A program made the translations under genes and the position numbers. A stretch of 64,000 nucleotides of DNA from Lentzea kentuckyensis (lineage in GTDB: Bacteria > Actinomycetota > Actinomycetes > Mycobacteriales > Pseudonocardiaceae): contig NZ_MUYM01000015.1 of NCBI RefSeq assembly GCF_002150765.1, forward strand, positions 182,777-246,776, given 5' to 3'. The notes below the pieces were generated by a model that was not told the origin of the DNA, ran no database searches, and worked only from the letters and a program-made list of their open reading frames with translations. This document shows, piece after piece, positions 54,131 to 63,090 of this stretch. Within the stretch, counting starts at the first letter, position 1. Every line of letters begins with the position of its first letter.

Positions 54131-54601
54131 ATGTCCTATCCAGAGAAGATCTACCACGGTGAGGGCGGCGAGGTCAGCGCCACCTTCCGCCCCGCGAACA
54201 CGCCGATCGACACCGGTGAGCCCGGCAACGGCATCCACTACCTGGCCACGACCGAGACCACGCGCGGCGAGTTCGGGCTGTATCGGGTCGCCATGAAACC
54301 CAGGGCGGGCGGCCCGAGCACGCACTTCCACCGCACCATCTCGGAGTCGTTCTTCATCCTCGACGGCACTTTGCGCCTGTTCAACGGCGACAAGTGGGTC
54401 GACGCGGAGGCGGGCGACTTCCTGCACGTGCCGCAGGGCGGGTTGCACGCCTTCCGCAACGACTCCGACGCACCGGTCGACATGTTGCTGCTGTTCACGC
54501 CCGGCGCACCGCGTGAGGAGTACTTCGAGATGGTGGCCAAGGTCGCGGAAGGCGACTTGGACGCCTTCCGCGACAAGCACGACTCGTACTTCGTGGACTA
54601 G
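54131..54601 (+). CDS. Cupin-domain protein
   Basis: 156 residues, one cupin barrel. The metal-binding motif is visible in GGPSTHFHRTISESFFILDG (two His and a Glu) and the second in FLHVPQGGLHAF (His). The family includes dioxygenases, isomerases and non-catalytic metal-binding sensors, so function cannot be stated. It starts 36 bp after the kinase stop and converges with the ferredoxin gene, the two stops overlapping by 4 bp. Confidence 0.83.
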   Translation: MSYPEKIYHGEGGEVSATFRPANTPIDTGEPGNGIHYLATTETTRGEFGLYRVAMKPRAGGPSTHFHRTISESFFILDGTLRLFNGDKWVDAEAGDFLHVPQGGLHAFRNDSDAPVDMLLLFTPGAPREEYFEMVAKVAEGDLDAFRDKHDSYFVD

Positions 54602-54795
54602 TTTTCCTCGACGACGATGGCCGAGGCCGGGCAGACGGCCGCCGCGTGCCGGACGTCAGCCAGCCGTTCCGGCGGCGGGCTGGCGTCCAGCAGCGCCACC
54701 AGGCCGTCGTCGTCGTTCTGGTCGAACACGTCGTCCGCGGCCAGCACGCACTGCCCGGCGCCGACGCACTTGCCCTGGTCCACCACGACCTTCAT
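54598..54795 (-). CDS. [3Fe-4S] ferredoxin for the adjacent P450
   Basis: 65 residues. Cluster ligands are Cys10 and Cys16 (C-V-G-A-G-Q-C, with Ala13 in place of the fourth Cys) and Cys55 (AAVCPASAI): the Cys-x2-Ala-x2-Cys pattern marks a 3Fe-4S rather than 4Fe-4S cluster. Such single-cluster ferredoxins pass electrons to actinobacterial P450s. The ATG overlaps the P450 stop (ATGA), so the two are made as a pair. Confidence 0.92.
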   Translation of the reverse strand: MKVVVDQGKCVGAGQCVLAADDVFDQNDDDGLVALLDASPPPERLADVRHAAAVCPASAIVVEEN

Positions 54796-56006
54796 GCCGA
54801 CCTCCAGGTGACGGGCAGCTCGGCGACGCCACCGGTGAGCGTCGCGCGGACCTCCAGCTGGTCGAGGTCCTTGGCCAGTCGGAGTGTGGGCAGGCGGCGG
54901 GCCAGGGCGGCGAACACCACGCGCAGCTCGGTGCGGGCCAGCGAGGCGCCGATGCAGAAGTGCGCGCCGTGGCCGAAGCCGAGGTGTGTCCTTTCCGGAC
55001 GGTCGGGGTTGAACTCCTCGGCGTCGCCGTACACCTCCACGTCGCGGTTGGCCGCGTTGATCGAGAGGACCACCGCGTCGCCCGCCTGGATCGTCACGCC
55101 CGCGATGTCGACGTCCTCCTTCGCGTACCGCAGCAGGCCGAGGTCGCCGGGCGCGCCGAGGCGCATGACCTCCTCCACGACCGCGTCCACCCGGCCGTCC
55201 GGGTCGGCGACGAGGGCTTCCCAGCGCGAACGGTCGGTGAGCAGGAACAGCACGCCGAGGCCGATGCGGTTGACGGTGGTCTCGTGGCCCGCGAACAGCA
55301 GGCCGACGCAGAGCCGGACCATCTCCTCGTAGTTGAACGCCGGGTCCTCGCTCTGGGCGCGGACCAGGTCGGAGATCACGTCCTCACCGAGCTGCCCGCG
55401 CTTGCCCTCGACGAGCCCCACCATGTAGCGGAAGAACTCCTCGCGGGCCTGGTGCGCCTCCTCGCCGATCTCGGTGCCGGCCATGCGTTCGGACAGCGAC
55501 GCGAACTTCTCGTTGTCCTCCTCCGGCACCCCGAGCAGCCGGCAGATCATGGCCACCGGCAACGGGAACGCGAGCCCGCGGTGCAGGTCGACCACGCCGG
55601 TGGTCTCGTGTTCGGCGACGAGCCGGTCCAGGTAGCCGTCGACCAGCTCCTCCATGTTCTCGCCCAGCATCCGCATCCGCTTGGCGGAGAACGCGGGCGT
55701 CAGCAGGCGGCGCATCCGGGTGTGGTCGGCTTCCTCGGTCGCGTACTCGCCGGACGGGCCGTCCAGCACGGCCGCGGTCGTGATGCGCGAGGCCTTCTCC
55801 GGTTCCGGGTGGGAACGGCCGAACCGCTTGTCACCCAGCAGGAGGCGGACCTCCTCGAACCGGGTCACGAGCCAGGCGGGATCACCGGCGGGCGTGGTGA
55901 CGGGAGCGATCGGTGCTTCGCGGCGCAGGACCTCGTAGAGCGGGGCGAGCTCGAGGATGTTCGGCCTGGTGAACGGCAGTCGAAGGCGTTCGGTGGCAGT
56001 GCTCAT
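54792..56006 (-). CDS. Cytochrome P450
   Basis: 404 residues from ATG 56006 (MSTATERLRL). The haem-binding loop FGHGAHFCIGASLARTE, I-helix AGHETTVNR (acid/threonine pair for oxygen activation; here His-Glu-Thr-Thr) and K-helix EVMRLGAP are present. It belongs to the soluble class I bacterial P450s. Partner ferredoxin is encoded directly downstream; a TetR regulator is divergently encoded 73 bp away. Substrate unknown, but the steroid-type sulfonation operon nearby makes a terpenoid or steroid possible. Confidence 0.93.
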   Translation of the reverse strand: MSTATERLRLPFTRPNILELAPLYEVLRREAPIAPVTTPAGDPAWLVTRFEEVRLLLGDKRFGRSHPEPEKASRITTAAVLDGPSGEYATEEADHTRMRRLLTPAFSAKRMRMLGENMEELVDGYLDRLVAEHETTGVVDLHRGLAFPLPVAMICRLLGVPEEDNEKFASLSERMAGTEIGEEAHQAREEFFRYMVGLVEGKRGQLGEDVISDLVRAQSEDPAFNYEEMVRLCVGLLFAGHETTVNRIGLGVLFLLTDRSRWEALVADPDGRVDAVVEEVMRLGAPGDLGLLRYAKEDVDIAGVTIQAGDAVVLSINAANRDVEVYGDAEEFNPDRPERTHLGFGHGAHFCIGASLARTELRVVFAALARRLPTLRLAKDLDQLEVRATLTGGVAELPVTWRSA

Positions 56007-56023
56007 GACTCGACCGTAGCGTT

Positions 56024-56044
56024 TATTGGCACTCTCTGCCACTA
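56024..56044. promoter_or_regulatory. Possible TetR operator in the P450/TetR divergent promoter
   Basis: GGCA-CTCTC-TGCC (56028-56040) is a short inverted repeat centred in the 73-bp gap between the two start codons. A plausible -35 (TTGGCA) for the TetR gene overlaps it. TetR-family regulators commonly repress both divergent genes from such a site. Confidence 0.35.
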
Positions 56045-56079
56045 ATTGATTCTGCTGGGTGACGTGCTTGAATCGCCCC

Positions 56080-56718
56080 ATGACGGACGTTGTGGCAGAA
56101 AAGCCTCGCCGGGGCCGGCCGCCGGTGAGCGACGAGCAACGTCAGCGGCAGCGCATGGACATCTCGCGCCACGCGGTGCGGCTGTTCACCGAACAGGGCG
56201 TGGCCGCCACCTCGGGAGAGCAGATCGCGCAGGCCGCGGGCGTCTCCGAACGCACGTTCTGGCGCTACTTCCCGCACAAGGAGAGCTGCGTCGAGCCGCT
56301 GCTCACGAAGATGGTCGACGCCTTCTGCGCCGTCCTGCTCGCCTGGCCGCCCGAACTCGAACTGATCGACCACCTGCGCGAGGCCTACAGCCCGCTGCTG
56401 GACTCCGCGTCCGACGAGGACATCGAGGCGGTGCTCGCCGTCGTGCGGCTGACACATCACGAACGGGCGTTGCGCGCCGCCTACCTCATGCTGCGTGAAC
56501 GGGCGGAGGACGCACTGGCGGAGGTGCTCGCCGAACGCATGGGCAAACCGCGGGACACCCTCGACGTCCGGGTGCAGGCCGCGTCCATGAGCGCCGTGCT
56601 CAAGGTCGCGACCGACGACGTCGCCCGCGCCGCGGCCGCGGGCATCACGGGGAGCACCCTGGACGGGCACCGCGAGCAGATCGCCACCGCGCTGCGCGGC
56701 CTGTCGCGGATGCGGTAG
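56080..56718 (+). CDS. TetR-family transcriptional regulator
   Basis: 212 residues from ATG 56080. N-terminal HTH at about residues 25-65 (RLFTEQGVAATSGEQIAQAA, GVSERTFWRYFPHKE) is typical. The C-terminal helical domain is variable and would bind a ligand, perhaps the P450 substrate. It is divergently arranged with the P450/ferredoxin pair, the usual geometry for a local repressor. Its stop abuts the stop of the converging membrane protein gene. Confidence 0.92.
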   Translation: MTDVVAEKPRRGRPPVSDEQRQRQRMDISRHAVRLFTEQGVAATSGEQIAQAAGVSERTFWRYFPHKESCVEPLLTKMVDAFCAVLLAWPPELELIDHLREAYSPLLDSASDEDIEAVLAVVRLTHHERALRAAYLMLRERAEDALAEVLAERMGKPRDTLDVRVQAASMSAVLKVATDDVARAAAAGITGSTLDGHREQIATALRGLSRMR

Positions 56719-57039
56719 TCACCAGATCAGGCCGGAACTCGTGAGCGCCATGACGAACACCACGATCAGCGCGATGACGACCAGCATGCTGATCGACCCC
56801 ACCAGCATCATCCCGGAGCCGATGGACCGCCACGGAGCCGCGGCGGCGAGCCTGACCACGGCACCGACGACGATGGAGCCGAGCGCGGTCCAGACGAACG
56901 CGTACGCGTACTCGCCGCCGTGCCAGCCGCTCGACGCGAAGAAGTCGTTCCGGTAGGCGAGCGCGATGAGCACGAGCAGGGCCAGTGGGACGAGGAAGCC
57001 GGCCAGGATGGCGCCCCGGCGGTGGTCGGGTTCGGTCAC
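56719..57039 (-). CDS. Small membrane protein (three helices)
   Basis: About 106 residues from GTG 57039. Three hydrophobic segments (ILAGFLVPLALLVLIAL, YAFVWTALGSIVVGAVV, MMLVGSISMLVVIALIVVFV). No recognised domain. Converges with and abuts the TetR gene. Confidence 0.65.
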   Translation of the reverse strand: MTEPDHRRGAILAGFLVPLALLVLIALAYRNDFFASSGWHGGEYAYAFVWTALGSIVVGAVVRLAAAAPWRSIGSGMMLVGSISMLVVIALIVVFVMALTSSGLIW

Positions 57040-57162
57040 GCGTCGAGCGTGCGCGAACGCCCGAGTGCACGGCATCGGTACAACTACTCAGCGCGGAGAA
57101 CAGTGTGATCTCGGACCACGGTCCGATGTCCGTCGCCGGGTTGCTTCCTACCGTTGCCAGGC

Positions 57163-57831
57163 ATGAGGGTTGTCGCGTTGATGGCCGGTCCGCTGGTGTG
57201 GTTCGCCGCGTTGCTCGTGCGGCATCTCGGGGTGGAGACGGCCGGGTTCACCGCCGCCGAACGTGCCCGGTTCGCCGCCGAGCCGTTCGCGGCGCCAGAG
57301 CAACTGGCCGCGTACGCGCGGCTGCCGGAACTGGTCACGGCCGGGTACGCGCTGTTCGCCCTGGGCTCGATCCTGTTGTGCGGCACGGTGATCGTGTTCA
57401 CCCGGGAGATCGGCGGCCGGCTGGCGCTCGTCGGCGGTGCGCTGCTGGTCGCGTCGCTGTTCGCGCGGTTGTACTTCTCCGGGGTGGACCTCGCGGCGTT
57501 CTCGCTCGTGGATCGGCTTGGGCTGGAACGGGCCACCTCGCTCACGATGGAGTCCTATGTGGACCTCTCGTACGGGTTGTGGCGCATACCGGTGACGGCG
57601 TCGGCGGGGTCGATCGTCGGCGCGGTGCTGCTGGCGGTCGCGGGGTGGCGTGCCGGGGTCCTGGGCGTGGCGCGGTGCGCGTTGCTGCTGTCGTTCGGGT
57701 GGGTGTTCATGGGGGTGTTGAAGGAAGCCTCGCTGGCCGGCGTGCTGCACGGGGGAGTGGCGGCGGTGGTGCTGTTCGGCTGGTGGGCGGTTCGGCCGCG
57801 TTCGAGGAACGCGATCACGGTGTCAGCGTGA
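57163..57831 (+). CDS. Membrane protein, about six helices
   Basis: About 222 residues from ATG 57163 (MRVVALMAG). Six hydrophobic segments separated by short loops, arranged like DUF4386-type membrane proteins, though I cannot confirm the family. The 3' end overlaps the converging SRPBCC gene by 17 bp. Confidence 0.7.
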   Translation: MRVVALMAGPLVWFAALLVRHLGVETAGFTAAERARFAAEPFAAPEQLAAYARLPELVTAGYALFALGSILLCGTVIVFTREIGGRLALVGGALLVASLFARLYFSGVDLAAFSLVDRLGLERATSLTMESYVDLSYGLWRIPVTASAGSIVGAVLLAVAGWRAGVLGVARCALLLSFGWVFMGVLKEASLAGVLHGGVAAVVLFGWWAVRPRSRNAITVSA

Positions 57832-58273
57832 GCGCGGCGACCCGGTCGCGCAGGGCGTGGGCCACGGAGTCGAAGCCGTTCTTGACGTACGCGCGCTGCG
57901 CCGCGAAGACGGCCTCCGCGTACTTGCCCGTGAACGTCTCGGACGTGTGGTAGCTGCACCGCTCCGGACCGAGCGGCGTGATCAGCTGGTCGCGTACGCC
58001 GAGCAGGCCAGGGAACGTGTCCCCGGTGTCGTAGCGCAACAGCCGTGGCGGGTCGACGACGCGGATGTACTCACGGCTGACCCACGTGCCCTCGCTGCCG
58101 TCGGGTTTGGGCAGGGTGAGGTCGATCGGCGAGTCGACGGCCAGCGTCGTGTCCACGGCCCGGGTGTAGGGATTCCACTGTGGATAGTTCGGGTAGTCGA
58201 GCAGCACGCTCCAGACGAACGAGGCGGGCGCGTCGATCTCCACGGTCACGGACTCGATCACCAATGCGCTCAT
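57815..58273 (-). CDS. SRPBCC-family (START-like) protein
   Basis: 152 residues. The N-terminus (VTVEIDAPASFVWSVLLDYP, then NYPQWNPY) is the classic opening of the SRPBCC/Bet v1-like fold used to bind hydrophobic ligands such as polyketides, steroids or lipids. Last gene of the four-gene operon DUF1214, sulfotransferase, SDR, SRPBCC, in which each start overlaps the previous stop. Could bind the sulfonation substrate or be a cyclase-like enzyme. Confidence 0.83.
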   Translation of the reverse strand: MSALVIESVTVEIDAPASFVWSVLLDYPNYPQWNPYTRAVDTTLAVDSPIDLTLPKPDGSEGTWVSREYIRVVDPPRLLRYDTGDTFPGLLGVRDQLITPLGPERCSYHTSETFTGKYAEAVFAAQRAYVKNGFDSVAHALRDRVAALTLTP

Positions 58274-59052
58274 GCCGGCATGTACTCCCCACCGTTGACG
58301 TCCAGCACCGCGCCCGTGATCTCGGAAGCCGCGCGGGACAGCAAGAACAACACCGCGCCGGCGCAGGCCTCGTCGGTCGGGATGCGGCCGAGCGGGTTGC
58401 GCGCGGCGATCTCGTCGTAGACGTCCTGCTCGCTCACGCCGCGGGCGTTCGCGTTGATCTGCAGGTAGAAGCGCACGCCGGGGCCGTCCAGCCAGCCCAT
58501 GACGGCCTGGTTCGCACGGATGCCGTGCTGGCCCAGCTCCAGCGCCAGGAACTGGGTCGCGGTCGCCATCGCCGCCTTCGCCACCGCGTAGCCGGCCTCG
58601 CCGCGCAACGGCTTGCGCGTGGCCATGGTGCCGATGTTGACGATCGATCCGCGCCCGGCCGCCTTCATGTGCGGCACCACTTCGCGGGTCACGTTCAGCG
58701 CGCCGTACAGGATGATGTCCATCGACCGCCGGATCGCCTTCTCCGGTGTGTCCAGCAGGTCGAAGAAGCCGGGATGCCCGAACGCCGAGTTCACCAGGCC
58801 GGTGATCGTGCCGAACCGGTCGACGGCGGTCTGCACGAGCCGGGAAACGTCCTCGGCCTTGCGCACGTCGCACTGCACGCCCACGGCCTCACCGCCGGCG
58901 GCCGCGACGTCCTTCTCCACCTGCGTCATCACGTCGGCGGAGCGGGCGGCCATCACGACCTTCGCGCCCTCGGCGGCGGCGCGGACGGCCAGTTTCGAGC
59001 CCAGGCCGGGGCCGACGCCGGTGATCACCACGACCTCGTCTTGGAGCATCAC
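58270..59052 (-). CDS. Short-chain dehydrogenase/reductase
   Basis: 260 residues, GTG 59052 overlapping the sulfotransferase stop (ATG one codon on is also possible). NAD(P) motif TGVGPGLG, Asp in QCDVRKAEDV, N-S-A-F in place of NNAG, and the catalytic YAVAK. The usual catalytic serine 13 residues before the tyrosine is Thr here (NIGTMATRK), a conservative change. It likely oxidises or reduces a hydroxyl/keto group on the operon's substrate. Confidence 0.88.
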   Translation of the reverse strand: MMLQDEVVVITGVGPGLGSKLAVRAAAEGAKVVMAARSADVMTQVEKDVAAAGGEAVGVQCDVRKAEDVSRLVQTAVDRFGTITGLVNSAFGHPGFFDLLDTPEKAIRRSMDIILYGALNVTREVVPHMKAAGRGSIVNIGTMATRKPLRGEAGYAVAKAAMATATQFLALELGQHGIRANQAVMGWLDGPGVRFYLQINANARGVSEQDVYDEIAARNPLGRIPTDEACAGAVLFLLSRAASEITGAVLDVNGGEYMPA

Positions 59053-60197
59053 AGGTAAACCTCCGAGTAGAAGGCGAAGTCACGTTGCAGCTGGTCCTCG
59101 GACAGCCCGAAGTCTGATGGCGCGTAGGAGTGCGAGCCGTGCCGTTCGGTGCGGTTCTGCTCCAGGTAGGCCTCGAACGCCGCGTCGTCGGCGGGTCCGG
59201 CGGGCAGGTCCAGCGCGTCGAGCACCTGACGGGCGACTTCGAGGGGTTTGCTGACGGTGTCGGCGAACCGCACGTCCACGAACCGGTCGGGACGCTCCGC
59301 GCGGGCCGCGGCGAAGTCCTGCAGAGTCCGCGCGAACCGGCGGGACCAGTACTGTCCAATTCGGACCGGATCGACGTTCTCGCTGTACTGCGAGGACATC
59401 GTGCGCACCATCGAGGCGTATGACGGCACGGCGTTGACCGGTGAGCGGTGCGTCATGACGATCTTGCAGCCGGCGAACTCGCTGAGCACCGTGTCGACGG
59501 CGGTCAGGTGGTGCGGCGACTTGAGCACCCAGGGGCGGTCGCGACCAGGGTTCTGCCACTGCAACACCTGCAGCCACTCGCGCAGCTCGCGGTAGGCCGG
59601 GCGCTGGTCGGCCGAGCGCAGCCAGTCGCCGTAGGCAGGCACCCAGTAGAACGAGTCGAAGCTCATCGATACGAACGTCCGGTCGAGCAGGATCACGTCC
59701 TCCTCCGGCCCGTCCCACACCACCGTGTGCAGGTCGCCGAAGTCGGGGGAGAGCTGCGAGAACATCTGCATGCGTTCCTGCGCACGGCGTTTGCGCAGTT
59801 CGGCGTCCGGTCCCTCGCCGGGGAACGGCAGGGGGTACGCGACCTCCCACGACAGCGTCGAGGTGACCTGGGGTGACGCGGCCAGCAGCCGGTGCAGCAG
59901 CGTCGATCCGGTGCGCGGCAGACCGCAGATCTCGGCGGCCACCCGCACTTCGACGTCGAGCACGGACGGGTTCGCGCGTTGCAACGACCGCAGCCGCAGG
60001 CGATCGGCCAGCAGCGCGGTCAGCCGGTGCTTGGTGAGCTCGAAGCCGAGCGGTGACAGCGCGGCCTCGGTGTTGAGGCTCCCGACGAGCACGTCCAGCG
60101 GTTCGCGGAACCAGTCGTCGCCGAAGTCCGAAAGCCCGGTCTTGGCGGAGGCCTTCTCCAGCAGTTCGGGAACGTTCAACGCGGTCGTCACCGTCAT
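59049..60197 (-). CDS. PAPS-dependent sulfotransferase
   Basis: 382 residues. 5'-phosphosulfate loop GLPRTGSTLLHRLLAASPQ (about residues 92-110) and the 3'-phosphate segment KIVMTHRSPVNAVPSYAS, as in the Sulfotransfer_3 family of mycobacteria and relatives. It would transfer sulfate from PAPS to a hydroxyl of a small hydrophobic molecule. ATG 60197 overlaps the DUF1214 stop. The APS-kinase gene is 1.1 kb upstream on the same strand, so donor synthesis and use are encoded together. Confidence 0.88.
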   Translation of the reverse strand: MTVTTALNVPELLEKASAKTGLSDFGDDWFREPLDVLVGSLNTEAALSPLGFELTKHRLTALLADRLRLRSLQRANPSVLDVEVRVAAEICGLPRTGSTLLHRLLAASPQVTSTLSWEVAYPLPFPGEGPDAELRKRRAQERMQMFSQLSPDFGDLHTVVWDGPEEDVILLDRTFVSMSFDSFYWVPAYGDWLRSADQRPAYRELREWLQVLQWQNPGRDRPWVLKSPHHLTAVDTVLSEFAGCKIVMTHRSPVNAVPSYASMVRTMSSQYSENVDPVRIGQYWSRRFARTLQDFAAARAERPDRFVDVRFADTVSKPLEVARQVLDALDLPAGPADDAAFEAYLEQNRTERHGSHSYAPSDFGLSEDQLQRDFAFYSEVYL

Positions 60198-61243
60198 CGA
60201 ATCTCCTCCAGGGGAACCACTCGGCACTTCGGGATCGGGTGGTCGGTGGCGCCGAGCCAGCGCAGCAACGCGGTGCCGGACGAATGCCCGCAGGTGTCGA
60301 TCCAGTTCCCGACACCGGGATCGCGTTCCGCCACCACGATCGTCAGCCGGCCGTCGTCCAGCCGAGCCGTGTGCTTGTTGACGGTGATCTTCCGGTGGTG
60401 GTCGAGCGACTCCATCCACCAGTTGTCCAGCTGGAAGTTCCAGTACGGGCAGTCCGGCACCTCGGTCTCGATCACCCACGCCTCGCCCGGCCGCAACGTC
60501 CAGTAGCCGTGCAGGTAGAAGATCTCCGGGTCACCGCCTGCACGCTGGAACATCTCCTGGCCGAAGTCGGGGAGTTCGTTGGGGCGCGCCATGAACGTGC
60601 GCGTCCAGTGCGCGAACGTGGCCGCGGTGCCGTGCACTGACAAAGCTGCCCGGCCCAGCGCCTTGCTCAGGAACTCAGGAGTGAGCTCCGCGGGTTCGGC
60701 CGGGCCGTCGATCTGCTCGATGTGCCACGAGCCGGGCTCTTCGGCAGTCCGGTCGAGATACGTCTGGCGCACCACGAGCCCGGTCGAGTCCGGTGCCAGC
60801 GGCAACCAGTTCCCGCCCTGCTCGGTCGCGCTCGCGATGATCTCCACCGTGCCGTCCGGCGCGATCGTCAGGTCGGCGTCGGACAGCTCGCCGGTGGACG
60901 CCATGGTGCCGTCCTTGGCGTACCGGTTGGCCTTGGAGCCGATGCTGAAGTACGCGATCGTGCCGCGGGTGCCGGTGATCCGGTAGGTCCGGTCGCCGCG
61001 GATGTTCGCGGACAGGTAGACGTTGTCCGGGTTGTCCGCGCCGATCTTCACGAGGTCGAGCTCGTGGAACCGCGGGAAGTCGGGATCGGCGTTGTCCAGG
61101 CAGGAGTAGAGCATCTCGCGGGTCAGCCGGGCGAGGTAGCGGTAGCCCTCCGCGCGGTCCAGCGGGGTGTCCGGGCCGGAGAGGACCACCTCGCCGGCTT
61201 TCTCCAACGCCTGGCAGAACCTCGACCACGCCTGATCCGGCAC
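60194..61243 (-). CDS. DUF1214-domain protein
   Basis: 349 residues from GTG 61243, with GGGAGGG 6 bp upstream. The C-terminal part carries the DUF1214 signature (GYWTLRPGEAWVIETEVPDC, then YWNFQLDNWWMESLDHH and GNWIDTCGHSSGT). The function of this family is not established; members often sit with sulfotransferases, P450s and SDRs in steroid or lipid operons of mycolic-type actinobacteria. First gene of the operon; a KstR-like operator and a good promoter lie immediately upstream. Confidence 0.85.
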   Translation of the reverse strand: MPDQAWSRFCQALEKAGEVVLSGPDTPLDRAEGYRYLARLTREMLYSCLDNADPDFPRFHELDLVKIGADNPDNVYLSANIRGDRTYRITGTRGTIAYFSIGSKANRYAKDGTMASTGELSDADLTIAPDGTVEIIASATEQGGNWLPLAPDSTGLVVRQTYLDRTAEEPGSWHIEQIDGPAEPAELTPEFLSKALGRAALSVHGTAATFAHWTRTFMARPNELPDFGQEMFQRAGGDPEIFYLHGYWTLRPGEAWVIETEVPDCPYWNFQLDNWWMESLDHHRKITVNKHTARLDDGRLTIVVAERDPGVGNWIDTCGHSSGTALLRWLGATDHPIPKCRVVPLEEIR

Positions 61244-61260
61244 GACGGCCCTCCCGAATT

Positions 61261-61274
61261 TAGAACGTGTTCTA
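61261..61274 (-). promoter_or_regulatory. KstR-like operator
   Basis: TAGAACGTGTTCTA: arms TAGAAC and GTTCTA with a 2-nt spacer. It fits the KstR consensus T-n2-AAC-n2-GTT-n2-A exactly. It lies between the predicted -10 and the ribosome site of the DUF1214 gene, a position suited to repression. KstR controls cholesterol/steroid catabolism genes in mycobacteria and rhodococci; the regulator itself is not in this window. Confidence 0.65.
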
Positions 61275-61278
61275 GTGG

Positions 61279-61306
61279 AACGTACACGATTTTGGACAAC
61301 GTTCAA
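61279..61306 (-). promoter_or_regulatory. Predicted promoter of the sulfonation operon
   Basis: On the minus strand, TTGAAC (61306-61301) and TACGTT (61284-61279) are spaced 16 bp, a good sigma-70-like pair. The -35 overlaps the cysNC stop codon. The KstR-like box begins 5 bp downstream of the -10. Confidence 0.5.
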
Positions 61307-63090
61307 CAGACGCCGAGCGTGCGAAGTCCCGCCACCACGACCTCGGCCGCCGCCTCGGGGCTGAGTGCCGTCGTGTCGATCCTGATCTCGGGGTTCTCCG
61401 GTGTTTCGTAAGGGGAGTCGATGCCGGTGAAGTTCGCCAGCTCACCCCGCCGCGCTTTGCGGTACAGGCCCTTCGGGTCACGTTGCTCTGCGACCTCCAA
61501 GGGCGTGTCCACGAAGACCTCGCAGAACTCGTTCTCGGCGACCAGTTCGCGCGCGAGCGCCCGCTCGGCCCGGAACGGCGAGATGAACGAGACGAGCACG
61601 ATCAGGCCCGCGTCGACCATCAGCGCGGCCACCTCGGCGATGCGCCGGATGTTCTCCACCCGGTCGGCGTCGGTGAAGCCGAGGTCGGAGTTCAGGCCGT
61701 GCCGGACGTTGTCGCCGTCGAGCAGGAACGTGTGCCTGCCGTCCGCGTGCAGCGCCTTCTCGACCAGGTCGGCGATGGTCGACTTGCCCGCGCCGGACAA
61801 CCCGGTCAGCCACACCACGCACGGCCGGTGACCGTTGCGCGCGACCCGTGCCTCCTTGTCGACGGTGAGCGTCTGCCAGCGCAGGTTCGTCGGGCTCAGC
61901 GCGAAGTCGATCATCCCGGCGCCGACCGTGGCGTTGGTGAGCCGGTCGAGCACGACGAACGAGCCGAGATCGCGGTTCGTCCGGTAGCTCTCGAACGGCA
62001 CGGGCGCGTCGAAGTGCACCTTGTCGACGCCGATCTCGTTGAGCTGCAACGCCCTCGTGGCGGTGAACCCGACCGTGCGCGCCCCGATCTTGGCCAGGTA
62101 CTGCCTGCCGGGCAGCAGACCGGTCTCGTTCAACCAGACCAGGTGCGCCTGGAACGTGTCGGCGACGCCCGGTGGGTCCGTGGCCGCGGCCAGCACGTCA
62201 CCGCGGCTCGCGTCCACGTCGTCCGCCAGCACGACGGTGACCGACGATCCGGCCGGCGCCACGTCCAGGTCACCGTCCATGGTCACGATCCGGTCCACAG
62301 TGGAGGTTCGCCCGCCGGTGCTGACCGCGTCGCCGGGCCGCAGCGTGCCGCGCAGCACGCGTCCGGAGAAGCCGCGGAACGACGAGTCAGGCCGGTTGAC
62401 CCACTGCACGAGAAACCGGGAAGGGCCGTTCCGTTCGCGCGAAACCTCGACCGTCTCCAGCCACTGCAGCAGTGTTGGCCCGTCGTACCACGGAGTCAGC
62501 TCGCTGCGGCCGACCACGTTGACGCCGTCGGTCGCCGACATCGGCACGCAGGTGATCCCGGCGAAGTCCAGTTCGGCGGCGAACTCCGCGAAGTCCGCGC
62601 AGACCTCGTCGAACACCTCCCGCGAGTAGCCGAGGAGGTCGAGCTTGTTCACGGCCAGCGCGATGTGCCGGATGCCCAGCAGGGACACGATCCGTGCGTG
62701 CCGGCGCGTCTGGCTGAGCACGCCTTTCCGCGCGTCCAGCAGGATGACGGCGGCGTCGGCGGTGGAGGCGCCGGTGACCATGTTGCGGGTGTACTGCTCG
62801 TGACCCGGCGTGTCCGCGACGATGAACCGCCGCGCTTCCGTGGCGAAGAACCGGTACGCGACGTCGATCGTGATGCCCTGCTCGCGCTCCGCCGCCAGGC
62901 CGTCCACCAGCAGCGCGAAATCGAGCTCGCCGCCGCGGGTGCCGACCCGCCTGGAGTCGGCCTCCAGTGCGGCCAGATGGTCCGCGTACAGCAGTTTCGA
63001 CTCGTACAACAGCCGGCCGATCAGCGTGCTCTTGCCGTCGTCGACGCTGCCGCAGGTGATGAACCGCAGCAATGATCTCTGGAGCTCCAT
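61303..63090 (-). CDS. cysNC: Sulfate adenylyltransferase large subunit fused to APS kinase (CysNC)
   Basis: 595 residues, bifunctional. Residues 1-420 are the CysN GTPase with GSVDDGKST (14-22), DTPGHEQY and NKLDLLGY, driving APS formation. Residues 425-595 are APS kinase with its own P-loop [10 protein letters not shown] and the [10 protein letters not shown] and FISPFRAER motifs, producing PAPS. Its ATG shares a base with the cysD stop. PAPS can feed sulfate reduction, but here the next operon encodes a sulfotransferase. Confidence 0.95.
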   Translation of the reverse strand: MELQRSLLRFITCGSVDDGKSTLIGRLLYESKLLYADHLAALEADSRRVGTRGGELDFALLVDGLAAEREQGITIDVAYRFFATEARRFIVADTPGHEQYTRNMVTGASTADAAVILLDARKGVLSQTRRHARIVSLLGIRHIALAVNKLDLLGYSREVFDEVCADFAEFAAELDFAGITCVPMSATDGVNVVGRSELTPWYDGPTLLQWLETVEVSRERNGPSRFLVQWVNRPDSSFRGFSGRVLRGTLRPGDAVSTGGRTSTVDRIVTMDGDLDVAPAGSSVTVVLADDVDASRGDVLAAATDPPGVADTFQAHLVWLNETGLLPGRQYLAKIGARTVGFTATRALQLNEIGVDKVHFDAPVPFESYRTNRDLGSFVVLDRLTNATVGAGMIDFALSPTNLRWQTLTVDKEARVARNGHRPCVVWLTGLSGAGKSTIADLVEKALHADGRHTFLLDGDNVRHGLNSDLGFTDADRVENIRRIAEVAALMVDAGLIVLVSFISPFRAERALARELVAENEFCEVFVDTPLEVAEQRDPKGLYRKARRGELANFTGIDSPYETPENPEIRIDTTALSPEAAAEVVVAGLRTLGVC

